Assembly: GCF_001552475.1 (NCBI RefSeq)
Contig: NZ_BCRG01000004.1
Location: 1 to 64,000, forward strand
Direction: 5' to 3'
DNA from: Microbacterium oleivorans NBRC 103075
Lineage (GTDB): Bacteria > Actinomycetota > Actinomycetes > Actinomycetales > Microbacteriaceae
Length of the DNA: 64,000 nucleotides
Below, piece by piece: positions 63,793 through 64,000 of this stretch (position 1 is its first letter; each line of letters starts with the position of its first letter). The translations under genes were made by a program, and so were the position numbers. The notes below the pieces were generated by a model that was not told the origin of the DNA, searched no databases, and was given only the letters and a program-made list of their open reading frames with translations.

Positions 63793-64000
63793 ATGAGTCC
63801 GCGGCCCCGCCGCTCTACCCGAGAGCCCGCACGTTTGACTTTCGAGATCCCCCCGACTGACGCGCCCGCAGCGCGCCGCGATCGGCGACCCGCCACGTCC
63901 GGCACCACGCCGTTGACCCGTGCGGAGCTCCGACGCCGAGCCGCTCACACCGCGGCCACGAGCGACGTCGAGACCGCCGCTGTGCAGGCCGTCGCCGCCA
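63793..64000 (+). CDS. truncated gene at the window edge
   Basis: An ATG after GCGGAGGA opens a frame that runs off the right edge with 69 complete codons. The visible part is a basic, disordered N-terminus (SPRPRRSTREPARLTFEIPP, then LTRAELRRRAAHTAA). Such starts are common before the membrane anchor of secreted actinobacterial wall enzymes, but nothing visible proves that. Confidence 0.5.
   Translation, partial: MSPRPRRSTREPARLTFEIPPTDAPAARRDRRPATSGTTPLTRAELRRRAAHTAATSDVETAAVQAVAA

Overview
The window is high-GC actinobacterial DNA, most like a Microbacteriaceae chromosome (Microbacterium-type). The pointers are the menaquinone genes, a mycobacterial-type FprA, a DUF222/HNH protein, many GTG starts and ATGA/GTGA stop-start overlaps. 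The genus is an inference from gene content and was not computed.

Left flank (1-16633): ordinary chromosome. It carries a DUF222/HNH fragment, three alpha/beta hydrolases, a HIT-GNAT fusion beside an EamA exporter with a divergent MarR regulator, a menaquinone block (menF, menG, long-chain polyprenyl diphosphate synthase, then fprA), a TetR regulator divergent from a sugar isomerase/dehydrogenase pair, a BLUF photoreceptor, YajQ, a LysM protein, an FBP zinc-finger protein and tRNA-Tyr(GTA). Right flank (59113-64000): a terminator that looks like the original tRNA-Tyr terminator, a secreted sunset-domain protein, a proline-tailed membrane protein, a PYROXD2-like oxidoreductase, an inositol monophosphatase and a truncated gene.

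Between them lies an insertion of about 42.5 kb, placed exactly after the tRNA-Tyr CCA end. Its ends are an imperfect 18-bp inverted repeat (16635-16652 and 59088-59105), and a 9-bp direct repeat CCACCACGG sits at both junctions (16628-16636 and 59104-59112). The left end holds a DDE transposase overlapping a tyrosine-recombinase-fold gene. Next come two tandem copies of a divergent pair (recombinase-fold gene leftward, HTH gene rightward). Both recombinase-fold proteins lack most canonical catalytic residues. The right end holds a long alpha-solenoid gene with a damaged 5' end.

The cargo is modular. Six homologous spacers of about 93-117 bp, all in one orientation, each starting near CCGAAAACGATCGTT and mostly ending near CGTTTTCGG, fall exactly between functional modules: S1 24628, S2 25344, S3 32433, S4 39204, S5 43403, S6 51312. 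The modules are a single-gene cassette; a fluoride module (USP, broken phosphoglycerate mutase, two CrcB, spare pyrophosphatase and enolase, LysR, TDT carrier, uracil-glycosylase-like protein); a copper module (CopZ, CopB, DUF6153, DUF305, F510_1955-like, M23 peptidase, Cys-rich helical protein); a cadmium/lead module (CmtR, CadA, CadD, LspA); and an arsenic module (ArsN1-like, ArsR, flavoprotein, ArsC, TrxB, Acr3, ArsR-ArsC, ArsC, sigma-like factor). Between the recombination genes and S1 lie an HTH gene, a frameshifted gene and a HEPN/TIGR02391 gene. After S6 come a metallophosphoesterase, two HAD-like paralogues (one lacking its nucleophile) and a sigma factor. A nearly identical 18-bp palindrome precedes the HTH gene at 21627 and the phosphoesterase at 51893, so both halves of the insertion may share one regulator. 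The cassette-like spacers together with the DDE/degenerate-recombinase/HTH set are the most likely undescribed system here.
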